From the NCBI GenBank assembly GCA_964030785.1, contig OZ034968.1, positions 51,484,730 to 51,548,729 of the forward strand: 64,000 bases of DNA, written 5' to 3'. The notes beneath the pieces were generated by a model that was given only the letters and a program-made list of their open reading frames with translations, did no database searches and was not told where the DNA came from. The first letter of the stretch is position 1; each line of letters begins with the position of its first letter. Origin of the DNA: Siderastrea siderea. Lineage: Eukaryota > Cnidaria > Anthozoa > Scleractinia > Rhizangiidae. Shown piece after piece: positions 34,090 to 46,196 of this stretch. The translations under genes and the position numbers were made by a program.

Positions 34090-34373
34090 ATACGGGACTT
34101 TCATCAATGGTTTTGCAAAGAAAAAGCTAGCGAAGCCGTACGGGTCATATGATAATTCTCTTTATTAAGGTGAAATTTCGTAAGGCGTTAAGTAATATGC
34201 TTTCACGGCTGAAATGCATGATTTTCTTGTCAACAATATATCTGTCAACACTGATGAAATGAAACTGCATATAATGAAACATTTACCAGCTGCAACTTGC
34301 CAAGCAAATATGTTTTGGAGAGGAAGGTAACGGCTATCTACAGTCTAAAATATTCTACTTCTTGGAATGACTA

Positions 34374-35182
34374 TACCGTATTTCCTCGAATAAGCGCCCA
34401 CGCTCTAATAAGCGCCCTCCCCTGAATAAGCGCCCATCCCCTAAGCCATAATATCAAACAAGCGCCCCCTCTCGAATAAGCGCCCCCCTCCCCTCCCCCT
34501 CACTTTCTTAAATAGTAGGGATACGAGGAAAACCTGTTTCTATTGCCACTTTATTTGTGTGTAAAGTGTATAATGGTACTACAGTGTGCTTGATTACCAA
34601 CCACTGTTTTAACAAACGAAAGACATTAATATTGACTTTAAATTTACTGGATAATGTTATAGTTTTTGTTTTTCTACTAAAGATTTAGCCAAAATAAAGT
34701 ACAGTTCGTTGAAAGCAAAACTTAATAAGCGCCCCCCTCAATTAATTGGATAAAGAAATTAGAAATTCTAATTCGTTTAATAGTTTTAAGAACACTATTA
34801 GAAAAAAGAATCTCGAAGCGTTACTGGAGGAAGGACGTCACAACTGTCCTCTATGTAGTAATTAGTGACTTTTGATTTTCTGAACATTTGGGGGTTTTAT
34901 CACTATAGGTTGATGTGATATTATATTTTATATTTTATATTGTATATATTGTGATATTTTATATATTTTTACTACTTTAGATAGGTATAGATAGGTGTCC
35001 CCAATTAGCTTACTTTAGTGTAAGCTAGATATTTTAAGACACGTTAATAAAGTTTTTATTATTATTATTATTTATTATTTATTATTATTATTTATTATTA
35101 AGCGCCCTCCTTCAATAAGCGCCCCTCCTTTTAGCCGAAATTTTAAATAAGCGCCCGGGCGCTTATTCGAGGAAATACGGTA
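34374..35182. mobile_element. MITE with CGAATAAGCGCCC ends, TA target site
   Basis: 26-bp perfect terminal inverted repeats at 34374-34399 and 35157-35182, starting TACCGTATTTCCTCGAATAA. TA flanks each side (34372-34373 and 35183-35184), as for Tc1/mariner-type elements. AATAAGCGCCC recurs inside several times near both ends and at 34722. No transposase is present. A retroposon end lies inside (34900-35100). Confidence 0.88.
34900..35100 (+). repeat. retroposon 3' end with (ATT)n tail, nested in MITE
   Basis: GGTGTCCCCAATTAGCTTAC, then GTGTAAGCTAGAT, GACACGTTAATAAAG and an ATT-rich tail (35052-35099). The same blocks occur inverted at 43720-43870, so this is a dispersed LINE/SINE 3' end. The left boundary is approximate. 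Confidence 0.75.
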
Positions 35183-35189
35183 TACCAGT

Positions 35190-36830
35190 TTCTTGAAAAC
35201 CATCAAAGGTCTTGCAAAATTCCATGATTGGTAAGTGATAAGTCTAATCTGCTTGAGACAGTGTTGAGATTGTGGTTCAGACGAAAAAAGTAAATAGTTA
35301 ATCATTAGAGTATTGAGCAAAAGCGACAAGAAAGGGGTGGAGCGATATAACCGCAAAACAGAAAGGAGAACCATTCCTATTACCAGGATAATGCTTAATC
35401 ATGTAAATACACTGCATACAAACCGAATAACGCAAACAAGTGAAGACAACACATCTCACAATCAAGAAGCAGCATAATAAAAGTTAGCCAAATCCCATTT
35501 TTTGTAAGTCATGCTCACTCGGCTGTTGTGTTTCGACCATGACAGTGAAATGTTACTGAGCTGGGACGTGAAAAGAGCAAGACGTTTCGTCAAAACTGGA
35601 GTATAAACTATTATATGTACTAGTTCTGCTCGTCCTGTTTGTTTGGGCTTGCTCTCAATGAAATCAAACAGTTTCATCATTGTCAGGAACTTGCATTTCG
35701 TTTCACATATGTTGTAAACCCAACCAGGAAACATTAATCATATCAACTCCACACAATTTAAAATGCTACAAGAAGTTTGTATTGAGTTATTGAGTTCAAG
35801 TCGCGTTTTTACCTTAATGTTTAAGGCCCAGGTAAAACAACTAAGTAATACTACTGAGATTTTGTTCATCATGAATTGATTAGTGTTGTACACGTTTCAG
35901 CGATGAAATAAAATAAAGCATCGTTTTGACCATTGCTACTTATGAATTGATTTTAATATTGCTTGTTCTAGCGTGGCTTGGGGAAAGGGTAAATAAATTC
36001 AATATCACCTACCTTAGTTTGCTCCCAGTGCAATGGCCTTTCGCCTTCAGTCTTCTCACAAGAGTTTAAACCATCTGTTAGATGAACACAGACTCTTTTA
36101 ACCTTTCATCAGGATGTCGTCTTGAAACAAATTTGCTCTTGATATTCATGAAAGAAAATAAGTTATCGCGGTAAAATCACGATAGTCAAAGCTGGGATTA
36201 CCAAAGACTGTTAGTGGGAACAAGGCACACTTGAACTGTGATTGATCCAATTTATGCGAATATTTCAGTGAGGGATAGATGAAAAAGATATCTTTTATCT
36301 TTCTTACGACACATCTGCGTTCTTTGATACAAGAATTACTCAAGAATTTTGAATATTATCAACGTTATTAATCGGAATAGTGCCTTAACACTGAGTAATT
36401 TACGTATTCTGGGTATAAAAACTGTTCATGAGTGGCAGGCTACTTCGTGTTACCAAACGTACGTGGTTGCAGACCTCCTGTGTTTTATGAAACCTACTAC
36501 AAATGGTTCATTTCTATTCAATACTCGGTCTTGAAGACCAAAATTATTGATAATCGCAGTGGTTAACCATATTCACGACGACTGGCACGCAGTTCTAGAA
36601 ACTTTCAGTACTCATGCGTAACAGCAATGTTTCCCATTTATTTCTCTTGCGGAATATTTACAAGCCTGAATTTTCATCTTGAAGGCCATTAGTTAGTAAG
36701 CAAGAGACTGTGTGCACTCAAAGCATTCTTGAGCTCTCACTAAGTCAAAATGGTAACGCATTTCTCAAGAAAAATAAGTACAATCAATTATCAAATCAGG
36801 TGTGGAATTTTGTGGAAACCTCTCAGAAAA
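35190..36830. other. no gene seen
   Basis: AT-rich, short open frames only, no motif recognised. Confidence 0.4.
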
Positions 36831-37030
36831 GATAAGCCTGTCAAGACAATTCTTTACAAAATACAAATTCATTTCACATGTCTAATGCACATGCCGTGGT
36901 CACGAACCAATTTACAGGAAAACTGTATTAACGAGTAATGAAGATAAGCTTGCCAAGACAAGTCTTTACAAAATACAAATTCATTTCACAAGTCTCAGTA
37001 ATACACGCCGTGGTCACGAACCAAATTTTA
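36831..37030. repeat. tandem duplication, about 112-bp period
   Basis: GATAAGCCTGTCAAGACA at 36831 and GATAAGCTTGCCAAGACA at 36943 begin two copies that share CTTTACAAAATACAAATTCA and GCCGTGGTCACGAACCAA. Confidence 0.8.
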
Positions 37031-38557
37031 CTTGTAAAAGAATTAAATTATCGACTCCTGAGCTGTAATGAAAAAGTTTCTAAGTACTCAACATTCAGGA
37101 TAGTTCTTATTTTATTATCCACTTTTAATTTTAGACTCTTTTCAAGTCAGTTTGTTTGCGTGAAATATGTAAAGCACTTTATCCCTGAAGATGTTTTCTC
37201 TTCATATTTTGACATTCAGATTGATTATCACTTTTCAATCACGAGTAATTAGTTTTCACATAATTTCGCCCACAGAAATTTCAAATTCAATTTTTCATAG
37301 TCTTGAATTAAACGTTTATTGCTTAGAATGTTTGGTTGAAAATCGAGGTCGAACAATTTTGATTTAAAAGGTGATTTTAGTTCAAAGGGATAGTACTATT
37401 CCTTTACTCGTCGTTTTTCTGGGCTTTCGGCAACCTTGCTAGATATGTTCTGTGTTTGATGATATTTAGACTGATTCAACTTGGTGTACTGTTATAAAGG
37501 TCATTGAACTAGCGGGAGGTCCTCATGCAGGCGCGGCCTATTTACAGATACAAACACAGACTCAGATCGAACGAGCTAGTTCAATTAAGGTTTATTTTAA
37601 TCATGGGCCATCACAGCCTCACAATTATTTTCCTTAATAGCAGACTGACTGCGTGGACTCCATAAAGTAAAGTCCACAAACAGACCACAGTCAGGCCAAA
37701 AACATCCAGTTTTTGCAAAATGCCATCAGTTTTTTATTGAAAGCACGATTCGAAAAGACGCTTTTCCTTTCCGTGTGTATAGTTTGCTGCCAGTTGCGGC
37801 AAGTGAAAGAACCAAAACCAACACTAGCGTCATCGAGATTTATAAATAAGAGTTCAATATACTGAGCCACGTTTCTGATCTTTAGAGACAGGCAGCAGTG
37901 AAACTGATTAAAGTTAACATATTAATAAGTCAATTCCACATTTTCGGTATCAATATTAGTGGATCCGTATTACTGAAAGATTGTTTGTTTCTCTGCAAAA
38001 TTGTGTGGATGTATGCGTCGGTACTTTTAGAAACAACACTGCGTATTTTTTACTAGCACTGAACACATAGTCAGTATGTCATTTACTACCAATGTTCAGG
38101 ACGCCAGAGAGTCGACATACTTTTAATTTCCTTCACGAAAACTTATTAATATAAGGCCCCGTGGTGAGAGATATATGAATGAAGTAGAACTGCAGTAAAG
38201 CAAGGTAAATTAGGTGCCGACAACCCCGAGGCATGCCTACATGGTTGATATATATGTAATACCCTGGTTAGCTTGTTTTTTAATACTGAGAGAGGGCTTT
38301 CAGCTTTTATGTTATTCATCTCGCCCGGCAATATTATGTTATGTTCATTTTGGAAAATTAACGGCGTGCTGCCTTTGCCGGTAATCAAAGTTTGTGAACC
38401 GACACGCAGCTGCTGGCATTTTGACAGAAGCAAAAGCGCCAAAAAATCGGAAAATAATAAAACTCGTGATCAATTGCGAATACGCGAATATGATTGGCTG
38501 ATTCATAAGTGACTGTATAGACAACGGACGTGCGCTATGTCCTCCATGAAAAGTTTT
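37031..38557. other. no gene seen
   Basis: AT-rich sequence without a supported exon or element. Confidence 0.4.
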
Positions 38558-38764
38558 CTTTCCCTCTTTCTTTCTTTCTTTCTTTCTTTAATTAATTAAT
38601 TAATTATTTATTTATTTATTTATTCATCCATTCATTCATTTAGTTATGTACTAATTTACTTACTTACTTTCTGTTTCATTTAGTTACTTACTTACACAAT
38701 TAGTTACTTCTATATTTATATATTTATTTTTATTATTTGTTTATATATTTACTTGCTAACTTTC

Positions 38765-38822
<58 letters not shown>
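38558..38822. repeat. TTTC / ATTT / TTAC low-complexity tract
   Basis: (CTTT)n at 38562-38588, degenerate ATTA/ATTT/TTAC tetramers, then pure (ATTT)n at about 38766-38822. Confidence 0.9.
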
Positions 38823-38823
<1 letters not shown>

Positions 38824-38829
38824 CAATAC

Positions 38830-40356
38830 GTTTGCTATGAGCAATAGTGAACATTGCCCAGCTTGAAAACTAAGCCTCTAAGTTCTATGGTGGCTTTTCA
38901 CTCTTGCGTAAATTTTAGGTGTCTAACTATAATTGTTAAAAAACGACGCTAGTGTTTTCTTTGATCATCTAAATATAAAGTATTAAAAAATAAAAATTAT
39001 TGGAACAAAATACAGTCTCTTAAAAGGAGAACGAGATAAGCCAAAGGAAACAAACTCGTGAAACACGATAGAGAACTGAATAACAATGAACAATTTGCCT
39101 CATTTCCTGAGGCAATTAAATGTTTAATCACACTCAACGCTCCATTTCTTTCATTTTAAGATTAACTACACGACAGGACCTCTCTGCTTCAGACGAACCA
39201 TTTGGAATGCAAATGAGCGACAATGGCTTCATTACCCTGTCTGCTGATAAAACAAACCTCCACAAGCTGGCACGGCTGCACAGAGCATTCACCGACTGAT
39301 GAAAACTATTACTCAATATCTTGCTTCTATATTTCTTCAGATACTGGTAAGGAAGAATCGCGTCTTGCTATAGTCCATGTGAGTTTAATTTTAGTCTACA
39401 TGATATTTCTTCTCGAAAGGATGAGGTATTTCAATATTTCTCCGCCACGATTTATTGCCGCTACTGAGACGGGGTTTATATGATCCACAGACAACATCAT
39501 CGTCTGTCTCACTAATGCTCTGTATACGTCGAAGACCTTAGATGTTTGCTTTTGTGTTACCTTTAAACTAATACTTAAAAGTGTGAATAGGTTTTCTTTC
39601 ATTTACCACATATAAAACTAAAAGAAACGGTACTTTCATGAGTTCTCTTTTTTCCCTTTTTTCAGTTTTATTCTAAACAGGGTAACAAAATAATAAATAT
39701 CGACGTCATTTCGCTGTCGGTGATTCAAAACTGGTTCTAACACTGACAAGCAAACCCATCCAAACATTTTGGCAGTCAACATATTTGGCGAACGACACAA
39801 AACTCGAATCGTGATCGAGTTCTTTCACTAAATTCCGTAAATTGCTATTTATCTTTGTAGCGTGCAGTTCTATTTCACATAAATATAGTACTATTCGGGA
39901 GAATTTGATTCAGTACTGATTATCAAGACATTTTCTCCTGGTGGTAGGATCTTAATTCTCTTCATCTGCAAGCATAACTTTGTATCGGTAGTTAAAAAGA
40001 ACTTAATTTATGATCAGTTTTAAGCATGATAGGGTTATTCAAGTTCTGGGTTTTTGTTTCCTCGCGTTCAAGAAATGCATTGTTTATCTTGTTTTTTGAT
40101 TCACGCAAAAAAGCCTTTCATCTGGCCGCCGTTTTCTTCTGACATCGACCAGAAAGCTACATTACGAATAAATTTTACATTGATTGTTTTTCGTTAAAGG
40201 CAAACAAATTCTACCATTAAAATGCGACATTTAGTCGTTCAGAACTTCACAGCAAGCTGCGATTTACGAATAGTTTAGCTTTATAACGAAACATCTGCCA
40301 TGCGCAAAACGCTGTTTGAATCAAACCTTTTCACCGCTGTTATCTGAGCAAGAACG
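38830..40356. other. no gene seen
   Basis: Several sub-100-codon open frames, none with a recognisable domain. Confidence 0.4.
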
Positions 40357-40365
40357 GGATAAATG

Positions 40366-41467
40366 GATCGTGTCTAAAAGTACACACGAGTGACCACGAG
40401 TGACCACGAATGACCACGAGTGACCACGAATGACCACGAGTGACTACGAGTGACCACGAGTGAGAATGCATCAAATTATTTAGCTGATATCATGATGACG
40501 TCATCATTACATCATTTTACCACATAATCACTATTTCACGGCAAACTGACCGTTTCTTGAGACCTTAATACCTGGATTCGACATTTCCGCCATTTCTGAC
40601 TGAATGGGGGAGGGGCTAGGGGACGGACAGGGAGGGGAATGGGGTGTTCAAACTTCCCGATACCTGCACCCTTTAATCTCGGTTCCCGTCACTTTTCTTA
40701 ACTTTTTCTTCCCGCGCTTTTTTCCGCCTCCCGTACACCTCCCTCCCTCTTTTCTACCCGGAGTCCCAAATTCTAACTATTAAACGAATTATGTCATATT
40801 ACAGGGGACATTGGGCTCTCACATATCAAACAGAATCATAAAGCATTAAAGATTGTTGAAATTGTCATTCACTACCTGTCAATTCTGTGCTTTTCTCCAG
40901 GCTTGGTTTTTTCGTTAAAATATTTCCTTAAATCACCTACCTTCACAAAAACCTTTTTGTTAATTTTTATATTTGTCATTTTCACTTTCGTTCCTTTTTT
41001 CGCCCTTGGCCACTGGTAGCCTTCTAAGAGGGGGGGAGGGTAGGGAGGGAGGTGGACAGAATTTGGGACTCCGGGTAGAAAAGAGGGAGGGAGGTGTACT
41101 GGAGGCGGAAAAAAGCGCGGGAAGAAAAAGTTAAGAAAAGTGGCGGGAACCGAGATTAAAGGGTGCAGGTATCGGGAAGTTTGTACCCCCATTCCCCTCC
41201 CTGTCCGTCCCCTAGCCCCTCCCCCATTCAGACAGAAATGGCGGAAATGTCGAATCCAGGTATTAAGGTCTCAAGAAACGGTCAGTTTGCCGTGAAATAG
41301 TGATTATTTGATAAAATGATGTAATGGTGACGTCATCATGACATCAGCTAAATATTTTGATGCATTCTCAACTCGTGGTCACTCGTGGTCACTCGTGGTC
41401 TACTCGTGGTCACTCGTGGTCACTCGTGGTCATTCTTGGTCACTCGTGTGTACTTTTAGACACGATC
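40366..41467. mobile_element. fold-back element, 9-bp TSD (Mutator-like?)
   Basis: Arms 40366-40774 and 41058-41467 are near-perfect inverted copies (about 410 bp each) around a 283-bp loop. GGATAAATG lies directly outside both ends (40357-40365 and 41468-41476). Each arm starts GATCGTGTCTAAAAGTACAC, then carries eight 10-bp units CACGAGTGAC (40384-40463; inverted at 41371-41450), then a unique GC-rich part. No transposase. A 9-bp duplication and long subrepeat-bearing ends fit a non-autonomous Mutator-like element; the class is inference. Confidence 0.9.
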
Positions 41468-41476
41468 GGATAAATG

Positions 41477-43699
41477 CCCTCGAAAATGATACGCGCTAAT
41501 CTTCCTTCGTACATTCTGATTTTACGACGTAGGTTTGTTACGATCTGTCAAAATAATAATAATAGCTAGTTACATATGATCTTTCACTCACGTTGTAAGT
41601 TGTATGCGACCCATTTATTCAGAAACCTTTCGATTTTCACTACGTACACAGAAAAACATGGCAAGCCTTTCTGGATATGTTACCAATACCTTTCATTCGT
41701 TGGATGTGAGTTCTTTAAGTCCACACGATGAAGCCTTCGCTAACCGAAACAAACCTTGAGTGGAGGGGCAATTGGAGCGCTATTTTTCCAACCCTTGTAG
41801 CGTGTTGTTTATGGATTCAGCTGCTATTTAGCTTTACGAAGAAGTGTCATGTATAGCCAAGTATTATCCAAACAAAGTAATTTCATCCTTTTCACACGGA
41901 AATATTGTACCCTTTTCCTTTTGTAAACTGTAGCTCGACTTGATAAACAAGCCATCGTGTACAAGTTTTGGCGGAATTATTGTTAGCAATAACCATTAGA
42001 TTCTCCAAACACAAATGCTAACTTTATAATTAAGAAACTTATCCACTTTGTACAACTGTCAATTCTCTTTTCATACAGATGAGGTGCTATAAAAACCGCC
42101 TGGAACATCCATTGTTTCTCATAATTTACTTCTGGATCAAAATGAATTGTGTGGTCAATCGGGAAACCTTTACTTAACCCAAAACCTATCTACTGTGCGA
42201 TTTAATTTCGCTTAAAATTGTTTCACGAATGGAACGGATAGAACAGTCGACAGCACAATGACAGCAAGAGCGCTATAAATTTTCTCTGTGTAATAAGAAA
42301 ACGAAATATGAATATGTCTACAGAATTCTTTCCACAGAGCTATTAAGCGCGGTGCCTAACGCCAGCGTGATATTATTTTCTCAGAAGCACTAAAACGGAA
42401 ATAGAGGAGTGTTATTAAAAGAAATAAGGCTCATGCATAATCTAAGAAGCGTATGTTTTATCGGTGAAAATTCAAGGGTTCTAAGATAGCATAGTAAAAT
42501 AGTTTTTTAAGCAGTAAACATCAGTTTCATTTCAGTAGTGCCATACGCCTTTCGCCTGCGAAGTCAAATACTTGACAGTAATATGTCAGAAATGTACCAG
42601 CTCTAATCTTGAAACATGAGATCAACCAAATTTAATATGGTCCGAAGAAATTCAATTTGTCAACAAAGTGTTGCAAATTCTAAGCCCGGGAACTTTTTCT
42701 CCTTTTCTTTACACTTATCGTTAATAGGAAAACTAAAAATACCACTGATATGAAGTAGTCGAGATTTACCTCGAGTTAACGTTTCAAACAAAATAAAATT
42801 GCCATTTTTCTAGGACCATCTCATGCCTAAAACGCAAGCATTATAAGTGTAAACTTTTTACTTACAGATTTAAACTAAACTGTTTCTCATTGAACTCTCG
42901 GACGAAGTATGGGGACGAAAGTGCCTAGATTTCAGCGGTAACCACTTTCCAACGCAAGTTTAAATCTTTGGTGGACCATTTTAGTTTCTTGCATCCTTGT
43001 TGGAGGCGGATGTGGTTTTCTTAAGATCAGGTGTTTCTGTACTATTGTTCGCGTATTCATTAAGAAATGTTAACAAAGGTGCGATTGATTAAAATCTACT
43101 ATTCTTGTCATATCACTGAACAAAAAGAGTTCTTTTCTAATACATCGAACGTTTGTACTTCATTAAATTACACTAAGGCGGACGGCGAAAAATTAACGCG
43201 AAAAAATTTAAACGTAAACCAGGCCCTTTCATTTGCTTTGTTTTCCTCGAAAATCCATGTACGCACCGACGGATGTTTCACATTTGATTAGCATCTTGTA
43301 TTATGACGTAAGCAAAATTTTATTTTTTGCCACAAAACAAAGAACTTGATTAATTTCATTACCTCGATGACTTTTCTAGAACACTGTAACCCACCGCATT
43401 GCTCTGAGAGCCACATTTAGTCAAAATAATACCTTTCTCTAGAAAACTTGTATTTTAACTTTTGTATTTTAAATTTTAGAACTCAAGCATATTTAACAAC
43501 ACTGACGAAGGAGTTATATTTTAATTATAAACACTTTATTTTACCTTTATACATAAATTATAAATTCTACGGTCGCTATCGCCGGGTTAAACAAAAAAAA
43601 ACAAAAGTGCGTTGCATTGTTTAAATTACAATCACGCTGTATCGCTTTGAAAACACAAATTTTTTACTGTGCATGATTCAATTCAGCATGATTCAATTC
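41477..43699. other. no gene seen
   Basis: AT-rich; no supported exon. Confidence 0.4.
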
Positions 43700-43722
43700 G
43701 CAAGCAGAGTTCTACTCAAAAC

Positions 43723-43755
<33 letters not shown>

Positions 43756-43870
43756 GTTAATAACTTTGTTAACGTGTCTTGTTATCTAGCTTACACAGTT
43801 GTAAACTAATTGGGGACACCTAACTACCTATAAATTAAAATATATTAAAATTGTCCAAGACGTAAATAAA
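43700..43870 (-). repeat. retroposon 3' end with (ATT)n tail
   Basis: Inverse of the 34900-35100 block: on minus, GGTGTCCCCAATTAGTTTAC, GTGTAAGCTAGAT and GACACGTTAACAAAG, then an (ATT)n tail (plus-strand AATAAT at about 43720-43754). Confidence 0.75.
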
Positions 43871-44090
43871 TATGCCCTCCTCTTAAGAATAATAGTACTC
43901 TAAACAATATCTGTATCGCGAAAATATATCTTAATTTACGATCTCAGTAATTTTGCTAATTTGTTGATGTCATTTTTCTTATTAGTGACTGGTGTTTCCT
44001 TAAACTTGTTGCTGGTTTTTGTTTGTTTGTTTAATTAAACGAACAAAAAATAATTTTACGTTCTCTTGAAATAATAATAATACATTTAAT

Positions 44091-44093
44091 AAC

Positions 44094-44169
<76 letters not shown>
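44091..44169. repeat. (AAT)n microsatellite
   Basis: About 26 uninterrupted AAT units, directly abutting the repeat that starts at 44171; probably its 3' tail on the minus strand. Confidence 0.95.
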
Positions 44170-44170
<1 letters not shown>

Positions 44171-44300
44171 ATGAACTCAGGAGCCATAATCGGGGACGGA
44201 GACCGTAAGCGTGGGGTCCACGCGGCCCCATTGAAAAAGACAAATGTGCTATTTTCAGAGAAAATTGCGCCACCCTCAACGTCATAAACGCGCGTGGGTA
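44171..44300 (-). repeat. inverted repeat copy, left of hAT-like gene
   Basis: GAGCCATAATCGGGGACGGA, then GACCGTAA, GGCCCCATTGAAAAAGACAA and TGTGCTATTTT. The same order occurs inverted at 47625-47746. With the AAT tail it resembles a SINE, but the pair also brackets the 46-47 kb gene. Confidence 0.75.
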
Positions 44301-46196
44301 CACGCAAATTTGCGTACAACGAGGGCGTGCTGGATATGACCAAGATCGATGGTTATAATTATTTGATATCCAGTGTGCCCGAGTACATAATTGTTTTTAT
44401 TATTAACCCATTAACGTCCTCGCGTTTTTTGATCGCTTCGCAAAGTAAGCAGTTGGTAATAAACAACCCCATGTGTAGTACGAAAGGACAATTTATAGGC
44501 TCGAAAAGACGACACTCACTTGACCTAAAATAGTTAACATCACTAACTTTTGAATAAAAAACACCAGTTGTCAATTGAGAATTAGCCAAAAATACATTCT
44601 CAAAATCAAATTAACTCCTAGATAAAAGGGAACAAGAATCGATCGTGATCACATGACTGACCGAAAAAGGCGCCAAAACCTTGCGAAGTGTTGCAGCATT
44701 TCCTTGCGGAGCTGAATGAATCAATGAAACTGCTCCGAAGTGAACGTACAAGCACAAGATTTGGGAAAAATCTTCCAAATATTGTCTCTGAAATGTGGTA
44801 CGTGTTTGATTTTTCCTAAAAAATTGTTGTAATCGTCTATCAAAGCGGATTGAATATCTACGATCTCACCGTTGTGGCTGCGGGAGTTCAAATGAACGAG
44901 TTTGTAATCCCTCCTTTCGCACAACGCTGACAACGGAGCCATCATGTGTTTGTTTGATCGAACTAAAGACAGAATTAATAATCAAACTTAAACGATAATT
45001 TCTATGCAGCTCACTGAAACAAGACTACGGAGGTGAGGAACATTAGAATTCACCATCTTACTTTTTAAAACGCAAACCACAAAACGCAGTTGTTCTCAGT
45101 TTAGAGCCCGCGGGCGGAATCTGATGGTAAAAACAACACTCAAACAACTGTGAAAGCGATTCAACGTATTTTACATGGCATCCGACTTGTGCCTAAATGT
45201 CTGGAGCTGCTCAAGGGAACACAGATAGAGCCACAACGAGTACAGGTAAACCAGTGTCAATCTTGCGTGGTATAGCCAAAAAATGTCGCCTTTTCTGGTA
45301 CTGAATTTGTTCACTGCTTGTTGTTCAGACTGCTGCATGATTTTTGTACTGACTCGCCATAAGAAGTGTGACAATTTTTATCAAATGCTTCTTTCCCATT
45401 TTACTGTGCTTTATTTTGTCTTGTCTCGATATTTCGGAGTCAAAGCCTTACGTGTAAAACCTACTGTTTGTGAAATTTTAAGAACAAGTGATTGACTTGA
45501 CAATGAAAGAAATTGCAAACACAGCGCTACTAAAATGCTGAAATTTCTATTTCTACAGTTTCTTTTGTCCTAAGAAATCAAGCATTGTGAAACAACTTAG
45601 ATTTGTGTCTCAGTGACGTTCAGTTGTAATTTCTCCTTAATTTAGCTTCGATACAGAGTGATTTTTCTCACCGGGTTGCTGGCGTAGAAAAAAAATGAAG
45701 CTCACTCTGTCGTTGAAACCCTTGCCACGTCCAGTGCGCTATGTATCCCTTCTAGGTTCGTAAATTGCCCAGAAAGTAACATTAAGTACTGGGACAGCAT
45801 GAAGTTTCACTTCATCTTTCTCCTTCTCATCGATGGAAGTAATTTTTTTTCTTGGTGTTTCTCCAGTTCTCTATTTTGTCGACGATTGATAACGCACCAC
45901 GAGAGCACTTGATTGAAAACAAAGCGCGCTTTTCCCTATTCTTCGTCTTCGTTATAAACATTTCGGCCATTTCAGTAAAGGCGGGCATTTATTTCAGAAA
46001 ACATACACTGAGAAATCTCGGCAAACGTTTTCTTTACTGATTCGGTATTTGAATCTATGTTACTGTTTTTCTTGCAGTGGAAAAAGTGACAACGATTTAT
46101 CAGTGCGTTACTTTTCTTCACAAAGTGCTTGGACATTCATTTTACAGTCTTTGCGGCTGCCCTTCAAACTTTTTATGTCCTCGGAGGAAATATATT

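Noticed and set aside
40384..40463. CRISPR-like array of 10-bp units
   Set aside because: Contiguous decamers without spacers in a eukaryotic fold-back element, mirrored in the other arm.
40872..41192. 106-codon open frame on minus, Pro-rich
   Set aside because: Lies across the loop and one arm of the fold-back element; low-complexity, no domain.
44031..44343. Poly-Ile / poly-Tyr open frames on minus
   Set aside because: Translation of the (AAT)n microsatellite.
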